DNA of 64,000 nucleotides from Fistularia commersonii. Taxonomy: Eukaryota; Chordata; Actinopteri; Syngnathiformes; Fistulariidae. The stretch lies in assembly GCA_037954325.1 (NCBI GenBank), contig JBBMNZ010000013.1, positions 7,374,501 through 7,438,500 on the forward strand, in the 5' to 3' direction. Positions 39,338-53,574 of this stretch are shown in pieces. Made by a program: the position numbers and the translations under genes. Within the stretch, counting starts at the first letter, position 1. Each line of letters starts with the position of its first letter. Under the pieces are notes generated by a model. It did not search any database. It was not told where the DNA came from and worked only from the letters and a program-made list of their open reading frames with translations.

Positions 39338-41069
39338 CTACAGTTTGTACATTCCAAACACGGTTTCTTTCTCATTGTAGGTTACTTGTGAAAGGTCTTG
39401 TACCCAGATACTAAGCTGGTATCCCTCTTGCAGTGGGATTACCTCTCCCTGTGAGGCTGTGCACAGCTGAGCTCCGCTTTGACTGTGAAGGCTGCAATAG
39501 GCCTGCATCACAATGCTTTCCTCCCCTGCCTCATTCTGCCTTAGCTTCACTATGCTGGCCAGTGGGTGCTCAGAGTCTCCATTTGAGAAGGTGACCTTGG
39601 AGAAGACAAAGTAATCACCAGACTCTGTAATGGTCAACCAGCTGTTGCGGAAAATGTTGATGTTCCTGCGTTGCGAGTGGTTGATATCCCACTGGAGATA
39701 ACCTGATGGGTAAATAAATGCGAATGTTCAGAGCCCAGAATTTAATTTTTCAGCCCTGTACTTTTCCTTTTCAATTTAGAGCGGTTACTTTAATATATTT
39801 ACCTCGCCGTTTTTCCACCCTTTGTGACTGTCTCTTAATTTTCATACATGCCATTGTCCTATGGGACGTTTTCTGTTTTCCGTCTGAAAAAAATGCAGCT
39901 GCAAAAAAGGAACAAATCCGTGATTCGAGAAATTGGTACATCAGAATTTCCATTTTCAGTCCATATATTGATGGAAGAATGTGTGGAAGAATGAATCACA
40001 CTTACATTTTGAAGGCCCTGAAGGAGGGGGCTCATCTAAACCTGCATAACCAAAGTAAATAGTTAATACCAAGAGTACAACGATGACAATTCGCTCATTC
40101 AAATCAAATACAACAGACTTGATCTAGCTATAACTTGATTTCAACATTAATAAAATTCACAGACTCTACAAATGTTTAGTAAGAATAAAATACAATAATC
40201 TTTTCACTGAATGCATGCATACTCATAGCATGTAAAAAGTAACAGGATAAAAGGGGTTAACTCATAAATAAAAATGGAATCTGTTTGGAATTTGGAATCT
40301 ATAATTTTACTGACTTTAATTGAGGAGTGTTTCAAATATAAATGCATTAAGCCATGATATTTTACCAAGATACTTAATTTTTCCACTTGTATAACAATAC
40401 ATGTTCCAAAAAATTCAAAGTCTGCTTATAAACACACCTTTCTCAACAGCAGTCTGCAGTTTTGCCTACAGGGATTAAACAAAAAACAAAGGATTATATT
40501 CTGCATTAAATGTTAGGTTGTCTCATCCTGCTACGTTCATATTAAATACTTTGGATCATAAAAAGGTTTCTCTTAACAGATTAGGAAACAGTGCAGTTCA
40601 TTCTTTTTTTTGTCAAGAGCATTGATGGTGAGCACAGCAATTTTCATTAGCTTTAGTGATTACAATTTACACGGAAAAAATTGTATTGCGTTTTAGAAGT
40701 TTAAAATAAAAAGTAAAGCAAAATATATTCTTTTTTTTCTGATATGAAGCAACTCCAAGAAATTACAATTTTGTCCTAGAAGATTAATAGTAAAAGGACA
40801 GCAGCACATCTGCGAATGTATCCTCTTATGCTAAACAAACTCAGAATCATTATTTCATTAGACAGAACAACGGATTTTACCATTTCATCTTTGTGGTACA
40901 GGACGATGAATCCCGCAATAGAAAATAATAAATGAAGCGACGCAACAGAAGCCAAGAACCAAATAAAAATCTTGCTGTGGCCTTGAGGCTGGATTAAGAC
41001 AGGGATTGACTTGTCCAGGCGTGGAGGCAGCGGTGGTGGAGCCACGCAGGTCTGATAAGTGTTGATCAT
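39338..41069 (-). CDS. cd40lg: TNF-family ligand, probably CD40 ligand (CD154)
   Basis: Four minus-strand coding exons: 40881-41069, 40438-40465, 40006-40041, 39338-39702. Spliced length is 618 nt, or 205 aa. This is a type II membrane protein: a short cytoplasmic tail starting MINTYQ (compare mammalian CD40L MIETYN) with a PPPLPPR motif at about residues 11-17, a membrane span at about 33-58, a short stalk, and a C-terminal TNF homology domain (ITESGDYFVFSKVTF, then a cysteine pair, ending VFGMYKL). CD40L on activated T cells binds CD40 on B cells and antigen-presenting cells as a trimer. An in-frame ATG eight codons upstream (41093) exists; I chose the inner one for its match to CD40L. The protein is shorter than mammalian CD40L (261 aa), and the first strand of the TNF domain is hard to recognise. 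FASLG is an alternative on sequence alone, but the ARHGEF6-VGLL1 context supports CD40LG. Confidence 0.82.
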
Positions 41070-41408
41070 GATGGAGAAGAGTGGAGAAACCAAAAGTAGT
41101 CTCCGGACTGTTACATCCCATGCACGTCTGATTCTCTTCTCTCTTAAGCAACTGAGCTTTCTTTATCCTCACAACTTCCTGGAACTATTGAACTCTTTCA
41201 CATACCTTCTTTTTTTGTGAGAAATTTCTTTACTGTGCACTAATCAAAGTGTGCATTTTGCACAGTTTAATACTCTTCTCAAAATTAAGCAAAACAACAA
41301 CTTAATTTCACTTAAAAACACACAATCTAAGAAATATGTTTTCAACTGAGCGGGAGCATGAAAATCAGTGGTTGCCAACTTTGGAGAAAAACAAAATCTA
41401 TAAAATGA

Positions 41409-41409
<1 letters not shown>

Positions 41410-41470
<61 letters not shown>
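41410..41470. repeat. (AT)n microsatellite
   Basis: About 30 uninterrupted AT dinucleotides upstream of CD40LG. Confidence 0.97.
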
Positions 41471-41472
<2 letters not shown>

Positions 41473-43269
41473 CAAATATATATAAATAACATTAATAAAA
41501 TTAATGAAATGACATACAGCATATAACATTGAAATTAGATACATTACTTGGATATCGTTAATTACAACACCTAGAATTATAATTTGTAAAATAGATATAT
41601 TTAATTTTATTATTTTATGTCAGTTCATGAACATTTAAACAAGAATCATGAATATCGTTCAGTATTTGTTAAAAACAACTCTTCAAGATATGTTATAGTT
41701 CATTGTTCCACCGATTTACAAAGATCATGGAATGTTCTTGTGTTTAAGACACGTTTAAAGCAATACATTGCTTTCTGTAAGCATGAGCAAAACTTGCCGC
41801 TTAAATGTCATCCTTCTACTGCTCTCTCCACTTCCTGTCTCTCTTTACCTCTATGTTAATGTTCAGATGAACTAAATGTCTTAGTGTCTCCATCAAATAT
41901 ATTAAACCCTATTCCCTTACTGCACTTACATTCTACTGCTGGTTTTCTCCAGAAGTTTAGTTTGATGCTTCTAGTCGTAATTAATCACAGTTTCCCAACT
42001 TTTTAAGACTTAAGTTTAAGTTCTTTGTTATTCAGGTTATTTGTTTTAACTACACAGAAAAGATCAACAGCAAAAAGAGCATTATCATAAAAGAGGATTA
42101 TATGGTTTTGTGTTTAGAAAGTGAAATAGTACAGGTGTATGATATGGTGGGTTGTTGTGTATCTGCACAATGAAATAACAATAGGCGTGCAAACTAGGAT
42201 ATTAGCTTAAGAGCTCTGGAAAGCAAAGAGATGTTCTCCATGGCTTAAAAGTGTGCAATTTTTTTATTTTATTTTATATTCAGATGAAGGTGAACTATTG
42301 TTTTGATATGCACAGTCATATCTGAAATGAAAAAATGAACTGATAAACAAACATTTTTTGATTTCTCAAATTGGACCATTGAGAATAAGCAATTCTCATG
42401 TTCCACCCAAAGTGTATTCTCTGACTGCTTTATATTTTCAGAGTATAATCATATGTGTGGAATCAAACAACCAAATGTTACAGATTTACTTGTTTCATTT
42501 AGAAAAAATATGTAAAATATCTAAATTCTTCAGTTGACCTGAAAAGCAGACTGTCCATCAAATAGAGAATAAAACTGGTATTTTATTTCCAAATGCAAAG
42601 CCGCGCTATACTTGCACAGCACTACTTAAAAACATGACCCTAAACTGAGAAGTGAAAGCGTACGTATTGTATACAATACTGGATTAATGACACTTCCTGC
42701 AGTGTATTTTAAGCAACCCCATGTTTTTATTCAATTGGTTAGGAAAATGTGCAACTTCATTTCACTTGTCAGTTGTTGAAAGAGGGCACAATTGACTTGT
42801 TTGCTGAGTCAGCAATGCTGAAAAGCAGGGGGTCCTGTTTTTTTTATTTTTTTTATTTTTCTTATTCATAGAATCCTACAGGCTTATACTGTCTGTAGAA
42901 ATCTTCTGCAGTGTCTCATAGCTACCCCTAGTGGTTCTAAGCAATATCAAGTGTTGATGTGTGAGTATAGAAACTACATTTCAAAAAACGCAGAAATGAA
43001 GTCCTAGAATAGCATTGATGTTTTCTGGTTCATTATCTTTCGTTAGTTAATTGAATCGTATGATTAGTTTTGCAGAGGTAGTTAAAAGACAGCAGATGAA
43101 AAATCCCTCTTTGTTGGTTATCATAATCACTGGCACATTGTAAATATTTAAGTTAAATTGCACTTAAAACTACATGGCACTAACAGTGGTGAACATTTAC
43201 CAAAGAAGGAGTTTCATTGACATAATTTTGACATACATCAAGAACGGATATTTTTTTTCTATTTGTTTT

Positions 43270-43570
43270 TGTGTCCAAGAGTCCTTGTTTGAATCTAACT
43301 CGGGCCTTTTCGGGGGAGTTTTCATGTTCTCTACATGCCTGAGTGTGTTTTCTTGGTTCTGAGGTTTCCTTCACAGTCCAAAAGCATGAAGAAGGCTCTT
43401 AGTTGTCCAAAGGTATGAATAAGAATGTGAATGTAAGTCTTTATATATGGACCTGTGATCAACTGTTGACTGGTCCAGACTGAACCGCACCTTTACCCCA
43501 ATGAAACCTGGCATTGGTGCCCATCATCCCGTGTGCAGGAAAAATAGTGTAGATAAGGAATGAGTGAGTC
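43270..43570 (-). repeat. Dispersed repeat, second copy of family A
   Basis: Contains TTTGAATCTAACTCGG, GTTTTCATGTTCTC, GGTTTCCTTCACAGTCCAAA and the GTCCAGACTGAACCGCACC box. It is in the same orientation as 18055-18300 and opposite to 48583-48890. Confidence 0.6.
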
Positions 43571-44638
43571 AGTGGACAGGATTGTTTTAACTTAACAGAC
43601 AAATGAAAGTTGTGAAAAATGTTTATGGAGCGCAGTGAACAAGGGTGTAATTTCAATTTTGTGTGTTGCACAGAGAAGCATTTCTTGAGCTGCTGTAGGT
43701 CTGTGGAGGTGACAAGCTGAGCTTGTCTGTGAACTGGGGCTCCTGTTTGCACCTCACAAACGCTACAAAACATCTGTAAAACAGTATGAAACACATGTGT
43801 GGTTATTGTATATCAAAATGCAAAATCTGCATGTTTTCGGTTAAGAATACCGAAAACACTAAGGGGAAATTGTTCAAGATATCAAAGAAAAATCTTTTAA
43901 GACAACGATGTGACACTGTCGGATATAGAAAAACCTGTTTTGAACTGCAATGAAACAGACGTTTGTCATCTCTACGTGTGATACATCCAGTGAAGTAATC
44001 ATTAAAAACCTGTTGAAAATTATTAAAATTATAGACCAGCTTAGTGATTGTCTTGATGATTAAACAGGGGACGTTTTACCCGCCATGGGAGTTTTAATTT
44101 TCATCCTTGTTCAGTTTCTGACTTCAGTCTATGTGCTGCTAGATACTGATGATAACGGTAAACTATCTATGAAGCAAAAACCAGAACATTTTTCTACCCA
44201 GATTCTTTTAGACTGTCCTGTAACCAGAGGACAAAACATTATAAGGCGGGGGTTTATAATGTATGTCCAGATGCTGTTTGGGAATTTCTCATTTGCATTC
44301 AACAGGGTTTGTTCCATCCAAGATGACCAAACTAAGACACCTGGGCATCAGCACTTCACACTGAAAATGAATTTGTGACTCTCTAAGATACAGATCTAAG
44401 TTGAATTAGACGGCCTACAATCATAGAATCATAGAATCATCGATGGTCGTACTTTGACATCGTACAATAGTACATTTCGCTGGCAAATCTTGTACCCATG
44501 AGCATAATTTAACATCAAACTGTAGTTTTTATGATGATCCCATTTTGAGTTTTAACTTACCATAGCTGGGATAGACTCCTCGACCCTTCTTCTCAAAAAT
44601 TATGGGAAATTTAATACAGGTAGTAAAAATCATCCTAA

Positions 44639-44818
44639 ATGTCATTCGCCAAAGAAAGACTTGGCGAACCCGTACCACTGGCACCCGCGCCTATCAACCA
44701 TCTTCCGAGCAAACTTGCTGCAAAACTGAAGGGCATCCCAAACATCCGGAGAGAGCAAAACTTTGAGAAGATGAGAAAAGCGAGAGAGCTACTCAGGATT
44801 CCCTCCCCGCTAGGATGA
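44639..44818 (+). other. Unidentified 59-codon open frame directly upstream of, and in frame with, the predicted small gene
   Basis: ATG at 44639 follows a TAA codon and opens 59 codons rich in Lys, Arg, Leu and Pro (starts MSFAKERLGEPVPLAP, ends ARELLRIPSPLG) before TGA at 44816-44818. The same frame then stays open to the splice donor at 45056. It could be an upstream ORF in a 5' UTR or an old coding segment cut by a nonsense change. I recognise no family. CpG is locally enriched, as in a promoter-proximal exon. Confidence 0.3.
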
Positions 44819-44890
44819 AACCAAGAAATATTGCCACAACCAGTCCGGTTGAGCCCGGACGGGTTCTGGAGTGTGCCGCAGTCCAGTGAG

Positions 44891-48240
<3,350 letters not shown>

Positions 48241-48376
48241 AGAACAAGTTTGACTGCATTGTTGTGTTTTTTTTTCTAACTTGTTCTCTGCCAAAGGCAC
48301 TGATGATAGTTCAAGAGAAACTGACAAAAGGACAGAGAAATGCTTCTTCCATGTTTGTCCTGGTGCCGTTTCTCCG

Positions 48377-48382
48377 AATAAA
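48377..48382 (+). terminator. Polyadenylation signal for the predicted small gene
   Basis: AATAAA on the plus strand, 137 bases after the TGA of the hypothetical gene. It is meaningful only if that gene is real. Confidence 0.3.
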
Positions 48383-48582
48383 ATCTATTTGATGAGAAAC
48401 CATTGGACAACTTTGACAAACAAACAGAGGGCCCAGTAACTTCCCACTGTCATCCATGTTGTGTAGTTAAAGCATTCATTTTGTACCAGCCAGTCACTTC
48501 AGTACCAGTACAAGTCCCTCTTGTCTTGATGTCGTCCTGACAGAGAAAAGAGATAGATTAAACATTCCTAGTTTCACTATCC

Positions 48583-48890
48583 ATGCATCCATCCATTGTC
48601 TACTTCTTATCAGTGTCGCGGGGGATGACGGAGGCTATCCCAGCTGCCATTGGGCGAGAGGCAGGGTACACCCTGGATAGATCGCCACAATCACAGGGCC
48701 ACATATACAGACAGACAACCATTCTCACACAGTCACTCATTCGGGCCAAATTCCCGAATTAACCTGCTGCATGTTTTTGGACTGTGGGAGGAAACCGGAG
48801 AACCCAGAGAAAACCTCCATAGACTTGGGGAGAACATGCTCCTGTCAGGATCAAACCAGGGTCCTTTGCTCTGAAGGCGCCACCCCTTGA
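48583..48890 (+). repeat. Dispersed repeat I associate with fish genomes
   Basis: Begins with CATCCATCCATTGTCTACTT and continues through GGAGGCTATCCCAGCTGCC, AGGGTACACCCTGGATAGAT, GCATGTTTTTGGACTGTGGG and GGGGAGAACATGCTCCTGTC boxes, a consensus order I recall from fish interspersed repeats. I do not assign its class. Confidence 0.7.
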
Positions 48891-49403
48891 TTCACTATCT
48901 ATTTTAAACCGTATGTACTTCTCAATGTACTGAATAGATTCTGATCAACATGGATGGAAAATTGAGATTAAAGGGTGATAAAAAGGACACTGAATAACTG
49001 AGGATTGTGATAGCGTATCCTGTTTAGAAAATGAGTCACACGTGCACACACCACACACGTGCACACACACAGAGATATTGATCTGCCTCAATCATAAGAA
49101 GTGCATCTGCAGTTGTGGGTACATGAAAGACCCCAAAATGAGCAAATCTGATTAATCCTTAGTTGGTAAATGTTCGTGTATGACTTTTTGACAAACTTTA
49201 GCAGTTGATGTGATTGAAAATTCTTGCACAGTGGATCAACCGATACTTATTTTCCCCAGTATTCAAAATTTCCAAATGTATTTATACCACTGTAACATAA
49301 CTTGGTTAGGTCTAATTTTGATGTAAGATTGTTTTCAGAGTTATCTTTGGAAACCTCAAGCTTGTAATGCACATTTTCAGAGAAAGCAAATTAGATTTAA
49401 GCT

Positions 49404-50129
49404 TTACTTCATGATTATGTATCTAAATATAGCTCCAAACCCACTGCAAGGTTGTTTGTAACACCATAACAGATTCTGTGCCATGGCTGGAGGCTTACCA
49501 GGCTCAAGGCTAACAGCAGGATCCACAGAGTCTCTATATCCTTGTGGCATTGTCCAGCCAGGAAGCAATTCTGGCTTGGAGTTGGAGGGCACGCTGGACC
49601 CCATCTCACTTCGTTCACTATGCAAAAGGTTGAGCAGGGATGAAGCATACTGCTGTCCAGTAAGACTCAACCCCTCTGGAGACATTGGGTATGGGGTGGA
49701 TGGAAAACCAGGGGCCTCACCTGTCCTGGCAATTAAAGATTGCCATGACCCAGTGGTGTTGTCAACTGGGCTAAAGGTCACATGGCAACCCTCAATAGAA
49801 GGTACTTGTGAGCCTGAGTAAGAATCAGTGGCATTACTCTGACAGTTCGTTGTTTGCTCTGCATGGGACAAGAAAGGAAAACATGCAGTGAGGAATAAAT
49901 CCCGAATGGCACAGTATCCAATTGATTAAATGCACTTACCCATTTTAACAACTCTGTTTGCTTTCTTTATCTTTGCTGGTGGAGCTTTGGTTTTGCTGAC
50001 ATTGCAGAGAGCACGTGTGAAATGAGCATCTACCATACTGCCGATGTCTCCCTGGAAGTAGGTCAGGATGACACACTGAGAATGCCCCTCCACCTTCACA
50101 GCTATTGGGCTGTCTGTTTTGTCTTCCAT
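49404..50129 (-). CDS. vgll1: VGLL1, vestigial-like TEAD cofactor
   Basis: Two coding exons on the minus strand, 49940-50129 and 49404-49858, joined in phase to 214 aa (human VGLL1 is 258 aa). Residues about 19-41 carry the TONDU/Vg motif, CVILTYFQGDIGSMVDAHF, which docks on TEAD/TEF transcription factors and so makes the protein a transcriptional cofactor in the nucleus. The remainder is Ser/Pro/Gly-rich without recognised domains, as in VGLL1 orthologues. The start ATG lies 20 bases inside an exon whose acceptor (TGTACAG) ends at 50150. In-frame GTAAGC at 49498 could be a splice donor, in which case the last 30 or so codons given here are intron and the true C-terminus lies further left. 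No AATAAA was found just past the proposed stop. Confidence 0.85.
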
Positions 50130-50624
50130 TGGTCAGTCCTGGCTGAGAACTGTACACAGAAACAACGATAAAAAATAGCAAAGATTTCTAGGAGAGTAGA
50201 TCAAAAATCGTAATTCTTTCTCAGTTTTATCAAAAATCATTATTTTGTCAAAAATCTTAATTCTTAATCCTCAGTAAAAAATGGCATGAGTTTCTATATG
50301 AGTCTTGACACGATCGACAGATTTTAACGTAGACTGAACAATGTAAAGAACTGCACACAGCGGTTTCAACTTGTGTAAAAATTGTATTCTGGTAAATATC
50401 TCTGGTTTGATGGAAGTTAAAAATTATGTTAAGAAAATATAAGAATAACGCTTTGTCATGCTGTCTTTACCATCAATAAGAAATAAAAGATAATTAAATA
50501 TAATGCATCACATAGAGATTACACCAAAATACCCAACTCCATATGCGTTTATCTGTGTCTTCAGAACAGCACTTCTTAAGTTTCTCAAGTCATGAATCAA
50601 CATGAAATCATTTCAGTCTCTTAC

Positions 50625-50700
50625 CTGACCCGATGATCCACAGAAAATGATCGAATAGGCTGCCCTTGCTTTGGCTCTCAAAGTCGATTAAACATGATAC
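50625..50700 (-). other. vgll1: Probable VGLL1 5' UTR exon and promoter area
   Basis: A consensus donor, GTCAG|GTAAGAG, is read on the minus strand at 50624/50625, and it pairs naturally with the acceptor at 50150 that precedes the VGLL1 start codon. The upstream limit of the exon is not visible from sequence. Confidence 0.45.
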
Positions 50701-53480
50701 TTTTGCCTACATAATTAGCCCACAATAAGTAATATGCCACTTGGTTTAATCCAATTATCAGTCTTGGAGAAGCAATGTCTCTAGTGTTTTCTCCCTTCTT
50801 TTTCTTAAGTCAAAGCATTTTCTTTACTGATCCGTCAAATGTTCCTGCAAGGGTGTGTGAAACTTCTAACACAGACAATTATGACGAGAATGTCATCCAG
50901 CGAGTTCATCCAGAACCTCAGCAACACCTTATTAAAACATTCCTTTGCAGCAGTGTCAGGTATGTTTCATTTTTAGAGCTCTGGTTTCCTCAATGAGCGC
51001 CTACATGAAATTGACTGATTTGATAGAACAGGTACTCAATGAAGAGAGTAAAATTTTTTAAGTACTTATGCAGCATTACTGTTGTCTTACGGGCTACATT
51101 GACAGTGCTGGGTCTCCATTGTTCCACATACAGTATTCTCTGTTTGGGACACATGGAGCTCAAGAAAGGCCTTCTTCCACAGCTATTCCTTTGTTGTGAG
51201 TGCAACCCCCCCCTTAAGCTCCCAACTATTACAAGTAATATAATGGTCATCCCTGGGAAGAAGAATTGCTCCGTATTATTTTTGTATTTTCTTCAATAAT
51301 GACACAGTGCACAATTTTAACTAAAAAACATTTGCCAAAGGGCCACTAACGTGACCCCTGACGACTTGTTGCAGGATAGTCTTTTTTTTCCTCAGGCATG
51401 GAACATCTCACACCCTTTTGTCAGAAAAGAAAAGAATCTGAAATATTGATTGGTTGGGCTCTAAGTCTTCATTTTTGTTGTGGGGAGTCCCATAAAACCT
51501 TTTATGTACTGGTAAAAGAACAGTATTGTTAGACACAATTGACATTAGACCTTCATTAGCCAGAGCAAAGGTAAAAAAAAGAATTGTGAATTGTACTGTT
51601 CTCTTCAGTTTGACTAAGGTTTTACAAAGTAATCCTGTGCTACAGTAAATCTATAAGTTGAAGATAAATTACAGTTATTTCCTGTGATGCTTCAGAGAGA
51701 TAAGAAAACATCAGTAATCTTCGTAGGTGTGCGTAGGACTACGGGATATGGACCATGAGACTGTTTTAACATTTTAAAGAGGGTTTTCATGTGGTAAGGG
51801 CAATTCAGTTATGTCTTTGTTTTGTTGTAATCATATTGTCAAATGCACATGTTAAATGGTTTGCTGAGAAGGTCAGAGAAGCCAGACTTAGATGCTTCGG
51901 GCATGTACAGAGGAGGGATAATGGATATATTAGTAAACGGATGCTGGTATTGGAGCTGCCAGGCAGGTGGTCTAGAGGAAGACCAAAGAGAAGATTTATG
52001 GACGTGGTAAGAGAGGAGAGAGGTAGGTGGTGTGAGAGAGGAGCATACAGAGAATAGGGTTAGATTGAGGAGGTTGATTTGCTGTGGCGAAATTTTTCCG
52101 AAAGGAAAAATAGAAGCTATTGTCAAATATTTAGTTTGCATCAAAGCTATGAGTCAGTAATGGGTTAGTGGGTTTATGGTCTTAATGGGTTTTGGCCATT
52201 GTCCTGTGTTCAAAATTATTGGCTGGCTGAGCATTATACCTCTCTTGTAATTATTATAGAACAAAAAACAAAAACTCACTGCTTGCTACAGTATACAGTA
52301 TTTATTTTTACACCAAAAGTGTAAAAATAAAAGTCAGCTCTAATGTTGTGTTGAAACCTTGTTAAAAAACAAGATCATTTTAAATATTATTTTCAGCAAA
52401 CTAATGAAAAATGTCCATACCTAAAAGAACAGTGGAGGATAACTATATATAACTATCAGGATCTTAGCAACAAATATTTTTGCCTCATGAAAACAAGCTC
52501 AATAAATCACAGACTGGAATGACAACATGCGGTTTTATTTTGAAACAAAAAAAAAAAAAAAACAACAACATGAAAATGGTGCCATCATTCAAGTCAATAC
52601 ATACTGACAATAAAACGCTGCAATGTTCAATAAAATCACCAGGAAAGGGGAGAAGCATAAGAGAGTTGAAAAAACAAACAAAGAAAAACACAAAAAAACA
52701 TCATGGACTCATGCTTTCTCAGACACAAAAAGTGTATGGGCAGGAGACCGAGAGAGACAGGTGTGCCAGACAAAGCCTGCAGGTAAAAGCCGACAGCAAC
52801 ACACTTTGTAACATCTTCCCTGTAGTGAGGTGAGGGGATAGACACCTTTTACTGAACACAATGAATAGCAGCTGGTGGTATTGATGGCCTCTCGCTGTCA
52901 AAATTGCTAAAGTGAAAATATGAAGCAATTCAATACTCATCACAAAAAGAGACCAAATTCTACGTTTCTAACAAAAACGCTGGATGCATGCAGCAATGAA
53001 GTTGGTCAAAGGTTCATGTGTAATAAGCATTCCCATCCAAGCCATGTAATTGCAATAAAGAGTAAGTATACAAACATACATATCACTTTCTGCTGATTAT
53101 GGTAAGTGAACAAAACTATACAAGACCATAAATACCATGGTCTACCAGCCACTTTATCATGCTAAATAGGACTGGTGGTTTTTATTGCTTCTTTCTTCAA
53201 AGAAGAGAGGTACATTTACTTCTTTGTGTATAATTATTTGACAATTCTGGCTCTTCTTACGAACTCATCTGTATATTTCCTACATGAATCCAGGAAAACA
53301 TTTACACATGAAAAAATTGGTAATTTATCTTTTTAATTAAAGCTGTTGTTGTGTGGGATGTATTCTCTATCTTTCCATTCTGAAAAAAACAATTGCTTGA
53401 AGCCTCTGAATTTTCTTTGTGTAATGTATTTTTTAGGAAACAAGCTACTTTTTTTTTCTAACTTGTACTTTGGCTTACTT
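50701..53480. other. VGLL1-ADGRG4 intergenic region
   Basis: AT-rich, with a LINE fragment (51845-52075) and no other supported gene. Human BRS3 and HTATSF1, which lie between VGLL1 and ADGRG4, have no recognisable exons here. Confidence 0.55.
51845..52075 (+). mobile_element. LINE fragment, 3' end of the endonuclease-reverse transcriptase ORF
   Basis: The plus-strand frame contains RCFGHVQRRDNGYISKRML and RGRPKRRFMDVVREE, the C-terminal signature of a non-LTR retrotransposon polyprotein family frequent in fish and invertebrates. Only this terminal part is present; the catalytic domains are missing, so it is 5'-truncated. Confidence 0.8.
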
Positions 53481-53484
53481 CTAT

Positions 53485-53490
53485 TTTATT
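53485..53490 (-). terminator. Adhesion GPCR gene polyadenylation signal
   Basis: AATAAA on the minus strand, 85 bases beyond the proposed stop codon at 53575-53577. Confidence 0.6.
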
Positions 53491-53574
53491 ATCTATATTG
53501 TCCAAATTGTTTCTTGTCATCTCAATGTATTCAAAAGAGGACCTTGAAGAGAAGACCTGCAGTATGTTACATGC

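Larger units (their letters stand above)
41070..44560. other. CD40LG upstream region and intergenic DNA
   Basis: Presumed CD40LG promoter directly above 41069, then AT-rich DNA with no gene I can support up to about 44.0 kb. It contains an (AT)n tract at 41410-41470 and a dispersed repeat at 43270-43570. The frame opening at 44085 is discussed in the findings. Confidence 0.5.

Noticed and set aside
44816..44818. TGA read as selenocysteine in the 44639-45055 frame
   Set aside because: No selenoprotein family is recognised, no Cys homologue is known and I found no SECIS-like element downstream. A stop or nonsense change is simpler.
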